A stretch of 64,000 bases of DNA from Streptomyces sp. cg36 (GTDB taxonomy: Bacteria; Actinomycetota; Actinomycetes; Streptomycetales; Streptomycetaceae). The notes under the pieces are model-generated. The model was not told where the DNA came from, did not search any database, and saw only the letters and a list, made by a program, of their open reading frames with translations. The translations under genes were made by a program, and so were the position numbers. Positions 40,365 to 48,103 of the stretch are shown here, piece after piece; within the stretch, counting starts at the first letter, position 1, and each line of letters begins with the position of its first letter. Where the stretch lies: NCBI RefSeq assembly GCF_041080675.1, contig NZ_CP163520.1, positions 1,798,001 to 1,862,000 of the forward strand, written 5' to 3'.

Positions 40365-41759
40365 TCAGTGCGACAGACGGGCCAGGATCTGCGGGCCCAG
40401 GTCCGTCACGTCGCCCGCGCCCATGGTGAGAACGAGATCGCCCGGCCGGGCCATTCCCGCGATGGCGTCCGGCACGGCCGCCTGGTCGTGGACGGCGGTG
40501 ACCTCGGCGCCCGCCGCGACGGCCGCGTCGATGATCAGTTCGCTGGTGACGCCGGGGATCGGGTCCTCGCGCGCGGGATAGATGTCGAGGACGACGGAGG
40601 AGTCGGCGAGCGCGAGCGCGCGGCCCATCTCCGTACCGAGTTCCTGGGTGCGGGAGAAGAGGTGCGGCTGGAAGACCACGAGCAGGCGGGAGTCCGCGGC
40701 GGCGCCGCGCATCGCCTCCAGGTCGGCGGTCATCTCGGTCGGGTGGTGCGCGTAGGAGTCGACGACCTGGACGCCGGCGGCCTCGCCCTTGAGCTGGAGG
40801 CGGCGCTTGACGCCGGTGTACTTGCCGAGCGCCGAGGCCAGGTTGTGGGCCGGGATGCCGAGGGCGACGCCCGCGGCGAGCGCGGCGACCGCGTTGTGGG
40901 CGTAGTGCGCGCCGGGCACCGAGACCGTGAAGGTGAGGAACCGGCCGCCGAGCAGGACGGTGACCTCGCTGGTGAGGCCGCGCGGGGTGACCTTGTGGAC
41001 GCGCACGTCGGCCTGCTCGTCGGAGCCGTAGGTGACGACCTTCAGGGAGGAGAGGTCGCGGACCCGGCGGGTGAGCTCGATGGCGCCGGGCTGGTCGGCG
41101 GAGACGACGAGGGTGCCGCCGGGGACGACCTTGCCGACGAAGGTCTCGAAGGACTCGTAGATCTCGTCCATCGAGGCGTAGTTGGCGTGGTGGTCGAGCT
41201 CGACGTTGAGGACGATGGCGACCTCGGGGTCGTACTTCTGGAAGCTGCGGTCGCTCTCGTCCGCCTCGGCCACGAAGATGTCGCCCTCGCCGTGGTGGGC
41301 GTTGGTGCCCGGTCCGGCGAGGTCGCCGCCGATCGCGTACGAGGGGTCGAGGCCCAGCTCGGTGAGGGCGACGGCCAGCATCGAGGTGGTGGTGGTCTTG
41401 CCGTGCGTGCCGGCGACGGCGATCGCGCGCAGGCCGCCCATGAGCGCGGCGAGCGCGTCGGAGCGGTGGACGACGGGGACGGAGAGCTCGGCGGCGCGGG
41501 CGAGCTCGGGGTTGTCGGCGCGGATGGCGCTGGAGACGACGACGCAGCTGGCGTCGGCGGCGAGGTGCTCGGCGGCGTGCCCGATGTGGACGGTGGCGCC
41601 GAGGGCGCGCAGGGCCTCGGCGGTGCCGGACTCCTTGGCGTCGCTGCCCGCGACCTTCGCGCCGCGCTGGGTCAGGATCTTGGCGATCCCCGACATTCCG
41701 GCACCACCGATGCCGATGAAGTGCGGCCGTTCCATGGCGGTGGGGATCGCGGGTGCCAT
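40365..41759 (-). CDS. murC: UDP-N-acetylmuramate--L-alanine ligase MurC
   Basis: 464-residue cytoplasmic ligase adding L-Ala to UDP-MurNAc in peptidoglycan synthesis. The N-terminal domain has HFIGIGGAGMSGIAKIL; the ATP loop is GTHGKTTTTSM at about 117-127; later NVELDHHANY and the C-terminal DSYAHHPTEM are diagnostic. It stands apart from the dcw cluster, as is common in streptomycetes. It is followed by msrB in the same operon. Confidence 0.96.
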   Translation of the reverse strand: MAPAIPTAMERPHFIGIGGAGMSGIAKILTQRGAKVAGSDAKESGTAEALRALGATVHIGHAAEHLAADASCVVVSSAIRADNPELARAAELSVPVVHRSDALAALMGGLRAIAVAGTHGKTTTTSMLAVALTELGLDPSYAIGGDLAGPGTNAHHGEGDIFVAEADESDRSFQKYDPEVAIVLNVELDHHANYASMDEIYESFETFVGKVVPGGTLVVSADQPGAIELTRRVRDLSSLKVVTYGSDEQADVRVHKVTPRGLTSEVTVLLGGRFLTFTVSVPGAHYAHNAVAALAAGVALGIPAHNLASALGKYTGVKRRLQLKGEAAGVQVVDSYAHHPTEMTADLEAMRGAAADSRLLVVFQPHLFSRTQELGTEMGRALALADSSVVLDIYPAREDPIPGVTSELIIDAAVAAGAEVTAVHDQAAVPDAIAGMARPGDLVLTMGAGDVTDLGPQILARLSH

Positions 41760-41860
41760 TTGCGTGTGTCTCCCGGGGGTGCGCTGCGTACGGGGTGGTG
41801 TCGGCCGGTGGGGGCCGACGGCGCCGGACCGGTGGTGGACCGGTCCGGTGAGCCATCACC

Positions 41861-42343
41861 CTATTCGCTGTGCGCCTCCTCGCTGTGCGCGAAGAGCTTG
41901 AGGACGGGGACGCCGACCTTGTGGCGGGCCCGGGAGGCCCAGTCGCGGTGGAAGAACTCCTCGACGTAGTGGGGTGCGGTCAGCACGATCACCTCGTCGG
42001 CCTTCACCTCGTCGACGACGGACTTCAGCAGGTCGAGGGGGTGGTCCTCGACGATCTGGCCGACGGCGGCGCTGCCGGTGGCGCGCAGGGCGGCCAGGGA
42101 GTGCTCCAGGGCGCGTGCGGCGGGGGCCTGGGCGGCGGCGCCCTCGGGTTCGTCGCCTTCGTGGACGGCTTCGTCGAGCTCGCCCAGGGCGACGTCGTCG
42201 ATGGCGCGCAGCAGGCGGTCCTGGTCGCCGCGGGGCTGCATGAGGACGACGAAGGAGACCGGCTCGTCACCGTGCAGGGTGGTGACGAATTCCACGTCCA
42301 CGGAGGTCAGGGGCTTCTCGATCATCAATACGCTTGTGAACAC
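41861..42343 (-). CDS. Conserved hypothetical protein (small actinobacterial family)
   Basis: 160 residues, soluble and acidic. Opens with FTSVLMIEKPLTSVDVEFV and ends with DEVIVLTAPHYVEEFFHRDWASRARHKVGVPVLKLF, the latter resembling a nucleotide-binding Rossmann-like or universal-stress-like segment. In databases such proteins have sometimes been mislabelled indole-3-glycerol-phosphate synthase; the sequence does not support that. GTG 42343 is chosen with GAAGGG upstream; ATG 42325 is possible. Function unknown. Confidence 0.72.
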   Translation of the reverse strand: MFTSVLMIEKPLTSVDVEFVTTLHGDEPVSFVVLMQPRGDQDRLLRAIDDVALGELDEAVHEGDEPEGAAAQAPAARALEHSLAALRATGSAAVGQIVEDHPLDLLKSVVDEVKADEVIVLTAPHYVEEFFHRDWASRARHKVGVPVLKLFAHSEEAHSE

Positions 42344-42507
42344 GACAAACGCCCTTCTCTTCACTCCGGCCGGTCGCCCGCGAGGCCGGGTGACCTCGAC
42401 GTGGTTACCCGCCCCTGCGGAAACCATCCTTCCCCGTGCCCGCACGGGGTCTGCGTGAGTAAGTGTGCCCAGCGGAAGCTAACCGGAACGACAAATTCCG
42501 CTGATTG

Positions 42508-43272
42508 TCAGATCCGACGGTAACGCGTGTAGAGGAACCCGGCCTCTTCCAGCAGGGAGTCCAGGCGGAACCGCTCGGGGACGCTCATCGCGGGCCCTCC
42601 GGCGATCCGCTGGGCGGTGCCCGCCGTGAGCAACGGCGACACCGTCAGACACAGCTCGTCCAGCACTCCGGCCGCCACGAACTGGCCGAGCAGCCGGGGC
42701 CCGCCCTCGGTCAGCATCCGCCGCAGCCCGCGCGCGGCCAGCGCCCGTACGGCCCGCTCGGGCTCCACGCCCGGCCCGTCGCCCGCGATCAGCACCTGGG
42801 CGCCGGCCGCCTCGGCGGCGCGGACGCGGTCCGGGGCCGCCGCCGCGCCGGTCAGGACGAGGGTGGGCACCAGCGGCGAGGTGAACAGGGGCAGCGAGAA
42901 GTCCAGGTCGAGGCTGGCGGTGACGACCGCGATGACCGGGGCGGGGCCCTGGCCGGCCGCCGCGCGCCGGGCCGCGAAGACCTCGCGGGCGCGGGCCGGG
43001 CGGTAGCCCTCCTGGCGTACCGTTTCCGCACCCACCACGACCACGTCGGCGAGGGCCCGCAGGGTGCCGAAGATCCGCATGTCGGTGTCGGAGGAGAGGG
43101 GCTGCGAGCGGCCCTCGTGCTGGCCCGCGCCGTCGAGCGAGGAGACCATGTTGGCCCGCAGCCAGGGGCCGTCCGTCTCGGGGTAGGCGTACGCCTCGGC
43201 CAGGGCGTCGAACGGCCACTCGCCCTCGGGGCCGGGCGGTGTCTGGTCGGTCACAGGGAACAGGCGTCGCAT
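42508..43272 (-). CDS. RibD C-terminal type reductase (pyrimidine reductase family)
   Basis: 254-residue stand-alone RibD_C/dihydrofolate-reductase-fold protein. Signature segments are RANMVSSLDGAGQ near residue 40, VVVVGAETVRQEGYRPAR, VVTASLDLDFSLPLF and RMLTEGGPRLLGQF. The fold binds NADPH and reduces ribosylamino-pyrimidines in riboflavin-type pathways, but the exact substrate of this stand-alone form is unknown. It is divergent from zapE with only 36 bases between start codons. Confidence 0.85.
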   Translation of the reverse strand: MRRLFPVTDQTPPGPEGEWPFDALAEAYAYPETDGPWLRANMVSSLDGAGQHEGRSQPLSSDTDMRIFGTLRALADVVVVGAETVRQEGYRPARAREVFAARRAAAGQGPAPVIAVVTASLDLDFSLPLFTSPLVPTLVLTGAAAAPDRVRAAEAAGAQVLIAGDGPGVEPERAVRALAARGLRRMLTEGGPRLLGQFVAAGVLDELCLTVSPLLTAGTAQRIAGGPAMSVPERFRLDSLLEEAGFLYTRYRRI

Positions 43273-43294
43273 CCGTGCAGTCTTACACGGCGCT

Positions 43295-43300
43295 TACAGT
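43295..43300 (+). promoter_or_regulatory. Possible -10 box giving a leaderless zapE transcript
   Basis: TACAGT ends eight bases before the GTG of zapE; no Shine-Dalgarno site exists and the divergent gap is only 36 bases. The -35 region is poor, so this is tentative. Confidence 0.3.
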
Positions 43301-43308
43301 GGTGAACT

Positions 43309-44379
43309 GTGTCGACCAGCCCCATAACCGAAGCGGCCCCGCTGTCGCTCTGCGCCCGCGAGCCGCATGTCCCCGCCGACCGTCTGGTCGCCGAGATGGT
43401 GCCGCCGCCGCGGTTCGACTCGGTGCGCTTCGAGACGTACGTGCCGGACCCGAACCAGCCCAGTCAGAGCGAGGCCGTGGCCGTCCTCGGCGCCTTCGCC
43501 GCCGGTCTGGGCGGGGCGCACGCCAGCGGGGGCGGGCGCCGCAAGTGGTTCGCCAGGAAGCCCGCCGCGGCCACCGGCCCGCGCGGGGTCTATCTGGACG
43601 GCGGGTACGGCGTCGGCAAGACCCATCTGCTGGCCTCGCTGTGGCACGCCACCCCGGCCGAGCCCGCGCTGAAGGCGTTCGGCACCTTCGTGGAGCTGAC
43701 GAACCTGGTGGGCGCGCTGGGCTTCCAGCAGACCGTGAAGACGCTCAGCGGGCACCGGCTGCTCTGCATCGACGAGTTCGAGCTGGACGACCCGGGCGAC
43801 ACGGTCCTGGTCTCCTCGCTGCTCGGCAAGCTGGTGGAGCAGGGCGTGGCGCTGGCCGCCACCTCCAACACGCTGCCCGGCAAGCTCGGCGAGGGCCGGT
43901 TCGCCGCCGCCGACTTCCTGCGCGAGATCCAGGGGCTCTCCGCACACTTCCGCCCGCTGCGGATCGACGGCGAGGACTACCGCCACCGGGGTCTGCCCGA
44001 GGCCCCGGCGCCGTACTCGGACGAGCAGGTGGCGAAGGCGGCGTACGCGACCGAGGGCGCGGCGCTCGACGACTTCCCCGGGCTGCTCGCCCATCTCTCG
44101 CGGGTCCACCCGAGCCGCTACGGGGCGATGACCGACGGGGTGAAGGCGGTCTGCCTCACCGATGTGCAGCCGGTTCCCGACCAGTCGACGGCGCTGCGGC
44201 TGGTGGTCCTGGCCGACCGGCTGTACGACCGCGAGGTGCCGGTGCTGGCGTCCGGGGTGCCCTTCGACCGGCTGTTCAGTGACGAGATGCTGAACGGCGG
44301 CTACCGCAAGAAGTACTTCCGGGCCATCTCCCGCCTCACCGCCCTTGCCCGCGACGCGAAGGGGCTCGTGGGGCAGTAG
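43309..44379 (+). CDS. zapE: Cell division protein ZapE (AFG1-like ATPase)
   Basis: 356-residue AFG1/ZapE P-loop ATPase. The N-terminus PRFDSVRFETYVPDPNQPSQSEAV is family-typical. Walker A is GGYGVGKTHL at 98-107 and Walker B LLCIDEFELDDPGD near 150. The sensor region ALAATSNTLPGKLGEGRF follows. In Escherichia coli ZapE modulates FtsZ rings; the actinobacterial role is not established. The start is GTG 43309. Confidence 0.92.
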   Translation: MSTSPITEAAPLSLCAREPHVPADRLVAEMVPPPRFDSVRFETYVPDPNQPSQSEAVAVLGAFAAGLGGAHASGGGRRKWFARKPAAATGPRGVYLDGGYGVGKTHLLASLWHATPAEPALKAFGTFVELTNLVGALGFQQTVKTLSGHRLLCIDEFELDDPGDTVLVSSLLGKLVEQGVALAATSNTLPGKLGEGRFAAADFLREIQGLSAHFRPLRIDGEDYRHRGLPEAPAPYSDEQVAKAAYATEGAALDDFPGLLAHLSRVHPSRYGAMTDGVKAVCLTDVQPVPDQSTALRLVVLADRLYDREVPVLASGVPFDRLFSDEMLNGGYRKKYFRAISRLTALARDAKGLVGQ

Positions 44380-44430
44380 GTTGGCGCGCGGGGGCCGTAG
44401 ACCCCCCTCAGCCACCAGAAGGGAAACATC

Positions 44431-44856
44431 ATGGCCACCACGCGCACGGCGCACACGGTCTGGGAAGGCGAGCTCGTCAAGGGCTCGGGCACCGTCTCCT
44501 TCGACTCGTCCGGCATCGCTTCGCAGCCGGTCAGCTGGCCGTCCCGCGCCGAGCAGGCCAACGGCAAGACCAGCCCGGAGGAGCTCATCGCGGGCGCCCA
44601 CTCCAGCTGCTTCTCGATGGCCCTCTCGCACGGCCTGACCGGGGCGGGCACCCCGCCGACCCGGCTGGAGACCAAGGCCGACGTGACGTTCCAGCCGGGC
44701 GAGGGCATCACCGGCATCCACCTCACCGTGCGCGGCGAGGTGCCGGGCCTGGACGCGGAGGGCTTCCGGGCCGCCGCCGAGGACGCCAAGAAGAACTGCC
44801 CCGTCAGCCAGGCGCTGACCGGCACGACGATCACGCTCAGCGCAGAGCTGGCCTGA
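44431..44856 (+). CDS. OsmC family peroxiredoxin
   Basis: 141-residue OsmC/Ohr-fold thiol peroxidase. The two redox cysteines are Cys60 in AGAHSSCFSMAL and Cys123 in KNCPVSQAL, the OsmC arrangement. It detoxifies organic hydroperoxides. A GAAGGGAAAC ribosome site precedes the ATG. It is 51 bases downstream of zapE and could be cotranscribed. Confidence 0.93.
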   Translation: MATTRTAHTVWEGELVKGSGTVSFDSSGIASQPVSWPSRAEQANGKTSPEELIAGAHSSCFSMALSHGLTGAGTPPTRLETKADVTFQPGEGITGIHLTVRGEVPGLDAEGFRAAAEDAKKNCPVSQALTGTTITLSAELA

Positions 44857-44890
44857 TCCACGGCCGTTTTCGGCCAGTTGGGGCGACACC

Positions 44891-44940
44891 GACCCGCATG
44901 ATCCACGCGTGCTCCGAACGCGTGATAGATCATGCGGGTC
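44891..44940. terminator. Long two-step hairpin between OsmC and PhoX-type genes
   Basis: Outer arms of 13 bp (GACCCGCATGATC and complement) enclose inner arms CACGCGT and ACGCGTG around a seven-base loop, with a three-base bulge. It begins 35 bases after the OsmC stop and ends 34 bases before the next start, so it may be a terminator or an attenuator. Confidence 0.6.
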
Positions 44941-44974
44941 ACGTCTTCCTGTCCGCCAACAGGGGAGTTGTCCC

Positions 44975-46348
44975 ATGTCCGAAGCAGGAGCAACACGACG
45001 TCAGATGCTGGCGCGCACCGGCGCCTCGGCCGCCGCGATCGCCTTCGGCGGTGCGGTGACCGAGCTGTTCGCGGGGGGACCGGCGGTCGCCGCCGCCCGG
45101 AGCGGCTACGGTCCGCTGGTGCCCGACCCGGCCGGTCTGCTCGATCTGCCGAAAGGTTTCCGCTATCGGGTGCTGTCCCGCGAGGGCGACCCGTTGCGGT
45201 CCGGCGAGGGCCCGGTGCCCGGCAACCACGACGGGATGGCCGCGTTCGCGGGCGACCGGGGCGGGGTGCGGCTGGTCCGCAACCACGAGAACCGGGTCAC
45301 GGCCGCCGTCCCGGTCCCCCACGTCGAGGGTCTCGTGTACGACCCGATGGGCAAGGGCGGCTGTACCGCCCTGGAGCTCGACCGGGACAACCGGGTGCGG
45401 TCCGAGCGGGTCGCGCTCAGCGGCACCGCCGTCAACTGCGCGGGTGGCCGCACCCCTTGGAACACCTGGCTGAGCTGCGAGGAGACCGAGGACCGGGCCG
45501 GCACCAACGGCTACACCAAGGACCACGGCTTCGTCTTCGAGGTCGACGGCGCCGATCCGCGCCGCACCGGGGCCGTACCGCTCACCGCGATGGGCCGCTT
45601 CCAGCACGAGGCGATCGCGATCGATCCGCGCAGCGGTGTGGTGTACGAGACCGAGGACGCCTTCGACCGGCCCTTCGGGCTGTTCTACCGCTTCCTGCCG
45701 CACCGGCCGCTGGGCGGTACGGGCTCGCTGCGCGCGGGCGGGGTCCTGGAGGCCATGCGCGTGCCGGACGTGCCCGACCTGTCGGTGGTCCAGGAGCCGG
45801 GCACGTGCTTCGGCGGGATCGAGTGGGTGCCGGTGCCCGATCCGGGGGCCCGGAGCACCCCGGTGCGCCTCCAGGACTTCGGGCGGGGCGGCATCACCCA
45901 CGCCCAGAAGCTGGAGGGCTGCTACTGGGGCGGCTCCTGCGTCTACTTCGTCTCCAGCTACGCGCGCGTGGCCGAGGGGTCGGGAGCCGACCACTTCGGC
46001 CAGGTGTGGCGGTACGAGCCGGGCCGCCGCAGGCTGACGCTGGTGGTGGTGTTCGGCCCGGCCACCGACGTACAGCTGCCCGGCGAGTCCCCCGACAACA
46101 TCTGCCTCGCCCCCGACGGCGGGCTGATGGTGTGCGAGGACGGCAACGGGGCCCAGCACGTCTTCGGGCTGACCCGGCGCGGCGAGGTGTACGCGATGGC
46201 GCGCGGGCGCCAGGACATCGGCGGGCCCGGCGCTCCCGAGTGGGGCGAGTTCGCGGGCGTCACCTTCGCCCCGGACCGGCGCACGATGTACGTCAACTGC
46301 TACTCACCCGGCACGACCTTCGCGGTGACGGGGCCCTTCGCCCACTAG
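44975..46348 (+). CDS. PhoX-type (DUF839) exported phosphatase-like protein
   Basis: 457-residue protein with a twin-arginine signal (ATRRQMLARTGASAAAIAFGG), so exported folded. The rest is the DUF839 beta-propeller seen in PhoX phosphatases, with segments GNHDGMAAFAGDRGGVRLVRNHE, VNCAGGRTPWNTWLSCEET and GRFQHEAIAIDPRSGVVYET, then NICLAPDGGLMVCEDG. PhoX is a Ca/Fe-dependent alkaline phosphatase. No obvious PHO box was seen upstream. The start ATG has AGGGGAG upstream. Confidence 0.88.
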   Translation: MSEAGATRRQMLARTGASAAAIAFGGAVTELFAGGPAVAAARSGYGPLVPDPAGLLDLPKGFRYRVLSREGDPLRSGEGPVPGNHDGMAAFAGDRGGVRLVRNHENRVTAAVPVPHVEGLVYDPMGKGGCTALELDRDNRVRSERVALSGTAVNCAGGRTPWNTWLSCEETEDRAGTNGYTKDHGFVFEVDGADPRRTGAVPLTAMGRFQHEAIAIDPRSGVVYETEDAFDRPFGLFYRFLPHRPLGGTGSLRAGGVLEAMRVPDVPDLSVVQEPGTCFGGIEWVPVPDPGARSTPVRLQDFGRGGITHAQKLEGCYWGGSCVYFVSSYARVAEGSGADHFGQVWRYEPGRRRLTLVVVFGPATDVQLPGESPDNICLAPDGGLMVCEDGNGAQHVFGLTRRGEVYAMARGRQDIGGPGAPEWGEFAGVTFAPDRRTMYVNCYSPGTTFAVTGPFAH

Positions 46349-46443
46349 GGCCGGGGCCGGTCATCGGGGCCCGGTCGGCCCAGCGCTCGCGCCGGGCCCC
46401 GTTCCGTCGCACGATCGAGGGAACCGACCGTAAGGGGTGCGCA

Positions 46444-47325
46444 GTGGCCAAGAAGGGCGGCAAGAGCGGCAAGGGCGGGAAGCCCGGGCAGCGGGAGCTG
46501 CGCCGGCTGCTGCGCGTCCCCGGCGGTGAGCGGGTGGACCTCTCGGCGCATCCGGCCGACGCCACCCCCGGCGGGCCGGGGAGCAAGGCCGAGGGGCTGG
46601 CGGCGACGGCGGCGATGGGCGAGGAGCTCGCCGATCTCCAGGAGCGGCTGTACGCGGCGAGCACGGCGGGCGACCGGCGCCGGGTCCTGCTGGTGCTCCA
46701 GGGGATGGACACCAGCGGGAAGGGCGGCACCGTCAAGCACGTCATCGGCCTGTTCAACCCGTCGGGCTGCCGGATCAAGGCGTTCAAGGCCCCCACCAGG
46801 GAGGAGCTGAACCATCCGTTCCTGTGGCGGATCATGCGGGCGCTGCCGCAGCCGGGCGAGATCGGCATCTTCGACCGGTCGCACTACGAGGACGTACTGA
46901 TCGCCCGGGTCCGCGAACTGGTCCCGCGCCGGCAGCTGGGCCGCCGGTACGGGCAGATCGACCGGTTCGAGCAGTCGCTGGCGGACGACGGCGTGAGCGT
47001 GGTGAAGGTCTTCCTCCACATCAGCCCCGAGCAGCAGCGCCGCCGGCTCCTGGAGCGGCTGGACAACCCGGACAAGCACTGGAAGTTCAACCCGGGCGAC
47101 CTCGACGAGCGCGATCTGTGGCCCGCGTACCAGAGGGCGTACGAGATCGCCCTGGAGCGGTGTTCGACGCCGACGGCCCCCTGGTACCTGGTGCCCGCCG
47201 ACCGCAAGTGGTACCGGAACTGGGCGGTCAGCAGGCTGCTCCTGGAGCAGCTGCGCGAGCTCGACCCCACGTACCCGCCGGGCGGCTTCGACGTGGCCGC
47301 GTGCCGGAGCAGACTGCTGAGTTGA
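46444..47325 (+). CDS. ppk2: Polyphosphate kinase 2 family protein (PPK2)
   Basis: 293-residue PPK2 nucleotidyl kinase. A basic Gly/Lys-rich tail of about 18 residues precedes the domain. Walker A is GMDTSGKGGT near 87-96; Walker B is EIGIFDRSHYEDVLIARV; the lid contains RLDNPDKHWKFNPGDLDER. It phosphorylates nucleoside (di)phosphates with polyphosphate. The GTG at 46444 has AAGGGG upstream. It is about 100 bases after the PhoX-type gene, both linked to phosphate use. Confidence 0.92.
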   Translation: MAKKGGKSGKGGKPGQRELRRLLRVPGGERVDLSAHPADATPGGPGSKAEGLAATAAMGEELADLQERLYAASTAGDRRRVLLVLQGMDTSGKGGTVKHVIGLFNPSGCRIKAFKAPTREELNHPFLWRIMRALPQPGEIGIFDRSHYEDVLIARVRELVPRRQLGRRYGQIDRFEQSLADDGVSVVKVFLHISPEQQRRRLLERLDNPDKHWKFNPGDLDERDLWPAYQRAYEIALERCSTPTAPWYLVPADRKWYRNWAVSRLLLEQLRELDPTYPPGGFDVAACRSRLLS

Positions 47326-47382
47326 CGATCCGTCAGGACGGCTGGGCCGGGCAGGACCGCCAGGACCGCCAGATCCGTTCCG

Positions 47383-48057
47383 TCAGATCGCCATGGCCTC
47401 CTGGATCCAGCGGTTCACCCGGTACGGGAGCCACCAGGCCAGCTCGCCCACCTCCAGGACCAGCCGCTCGCTCCGGAAGTCGTCGAGGACGGCGGCGGGG
47501 ACCGAGTCGGCCGGGGCGCCGTAGGCGAGGGACTCGATCACCTCGTGGTACTCGGGCTCGTCGGCGGTGAACCGGCGCAGATCGCCCCAGCGGCGGTCGC
47601 GGATCTGGACGAAGCCCGGCCCCTGGCGCCACAGGCACTTGCACAGGTAGTGGCCGTCGCGCCAGCCGCGCAGCGCCCCGGCCGCGTCGGCCGGTCCCTC
47701 CAGACGCTGCGGCGGCTGGATGTGGCTCATGACCTTCCACAGGTCCTCGTCGGCCGGGTCGAGCCGCAGCTTCCACTCCACGAAGACCGCGCGGGCGGTC
47801 AGATCGCGGACCAGGCTGAGGGCGCGCACGGCCTCCCGGGCCGCGCCGGGCGCGCTCAGGTCGGCCAGGTCGACGGTCTCGGGCAGCCGGACGCGGCGCA
47901 CCCCCGTCTCCCAGAGCCGGTCGCTCTCCCCCTCGATGGGGCCGGCCAGTTCGAGCTCGCCGAGGAACATCCCCGGCAGGGTGCAGGCGTCCGGGTCGTA
48001 GTCGCGCCAGGCGGCGACGGTCAGGGCCGCGGCGTGGGTGGTGAGGGCGGTGCTCAT
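47383..48057 (-). CDS. DUF5825 family protein, putative RiPP maturation partner
   Basis: 224-residue soluble protein, last gene of the RiPP-like operon. It contains WRDYDPDACTLPGMFLGELELAG, DLTARAVFVEWKLRLDP and GWRDGHYLCKCLWRQGPGFVQIRDRRWGD. I recognise it as DUF5825, which I recall accompanying cobalamin-type radical SAM peptide maturases; its biochemical function is unknown. The CxC in HYLCKCLW might bind metal. It starts 46 bases after the radical SAM stop. It might be a precursor-binding partner or a second modifying enzyme. Confidence 0.75.
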   Translation of the reverse strand: MSTALTTHAAALTVAAWRDYDPDACTLPGMFLGELELAGPIEGESDRLWETGVRRVRLPETVDLADLSAPGAAREAVRALSLVRDLTARAVFVEWKLRLDPADEDLWKVMSHIQPPQRLEGPADAAGALRGWRDGHYLCKCLWRQGPGFVQIRDRRWGDLRRFTADEPEYHEVIESLAYGAPADSVPAAVLDDFRSERLVLEVGELAWWLPYRVNRWIQEAMAI

Positions 48058-48103
48058 CGGGCTCTTCCTCCGGCTCGTACGGTCGTCGCGGTCGTTCGGC
48101 GGG

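Noticed and set aside
41861..42343. Indole-3-glycerol-phosphate synthase
   Set aside because: Too short for the TIM barrel and lacks all catalytic motifs of TrpC.
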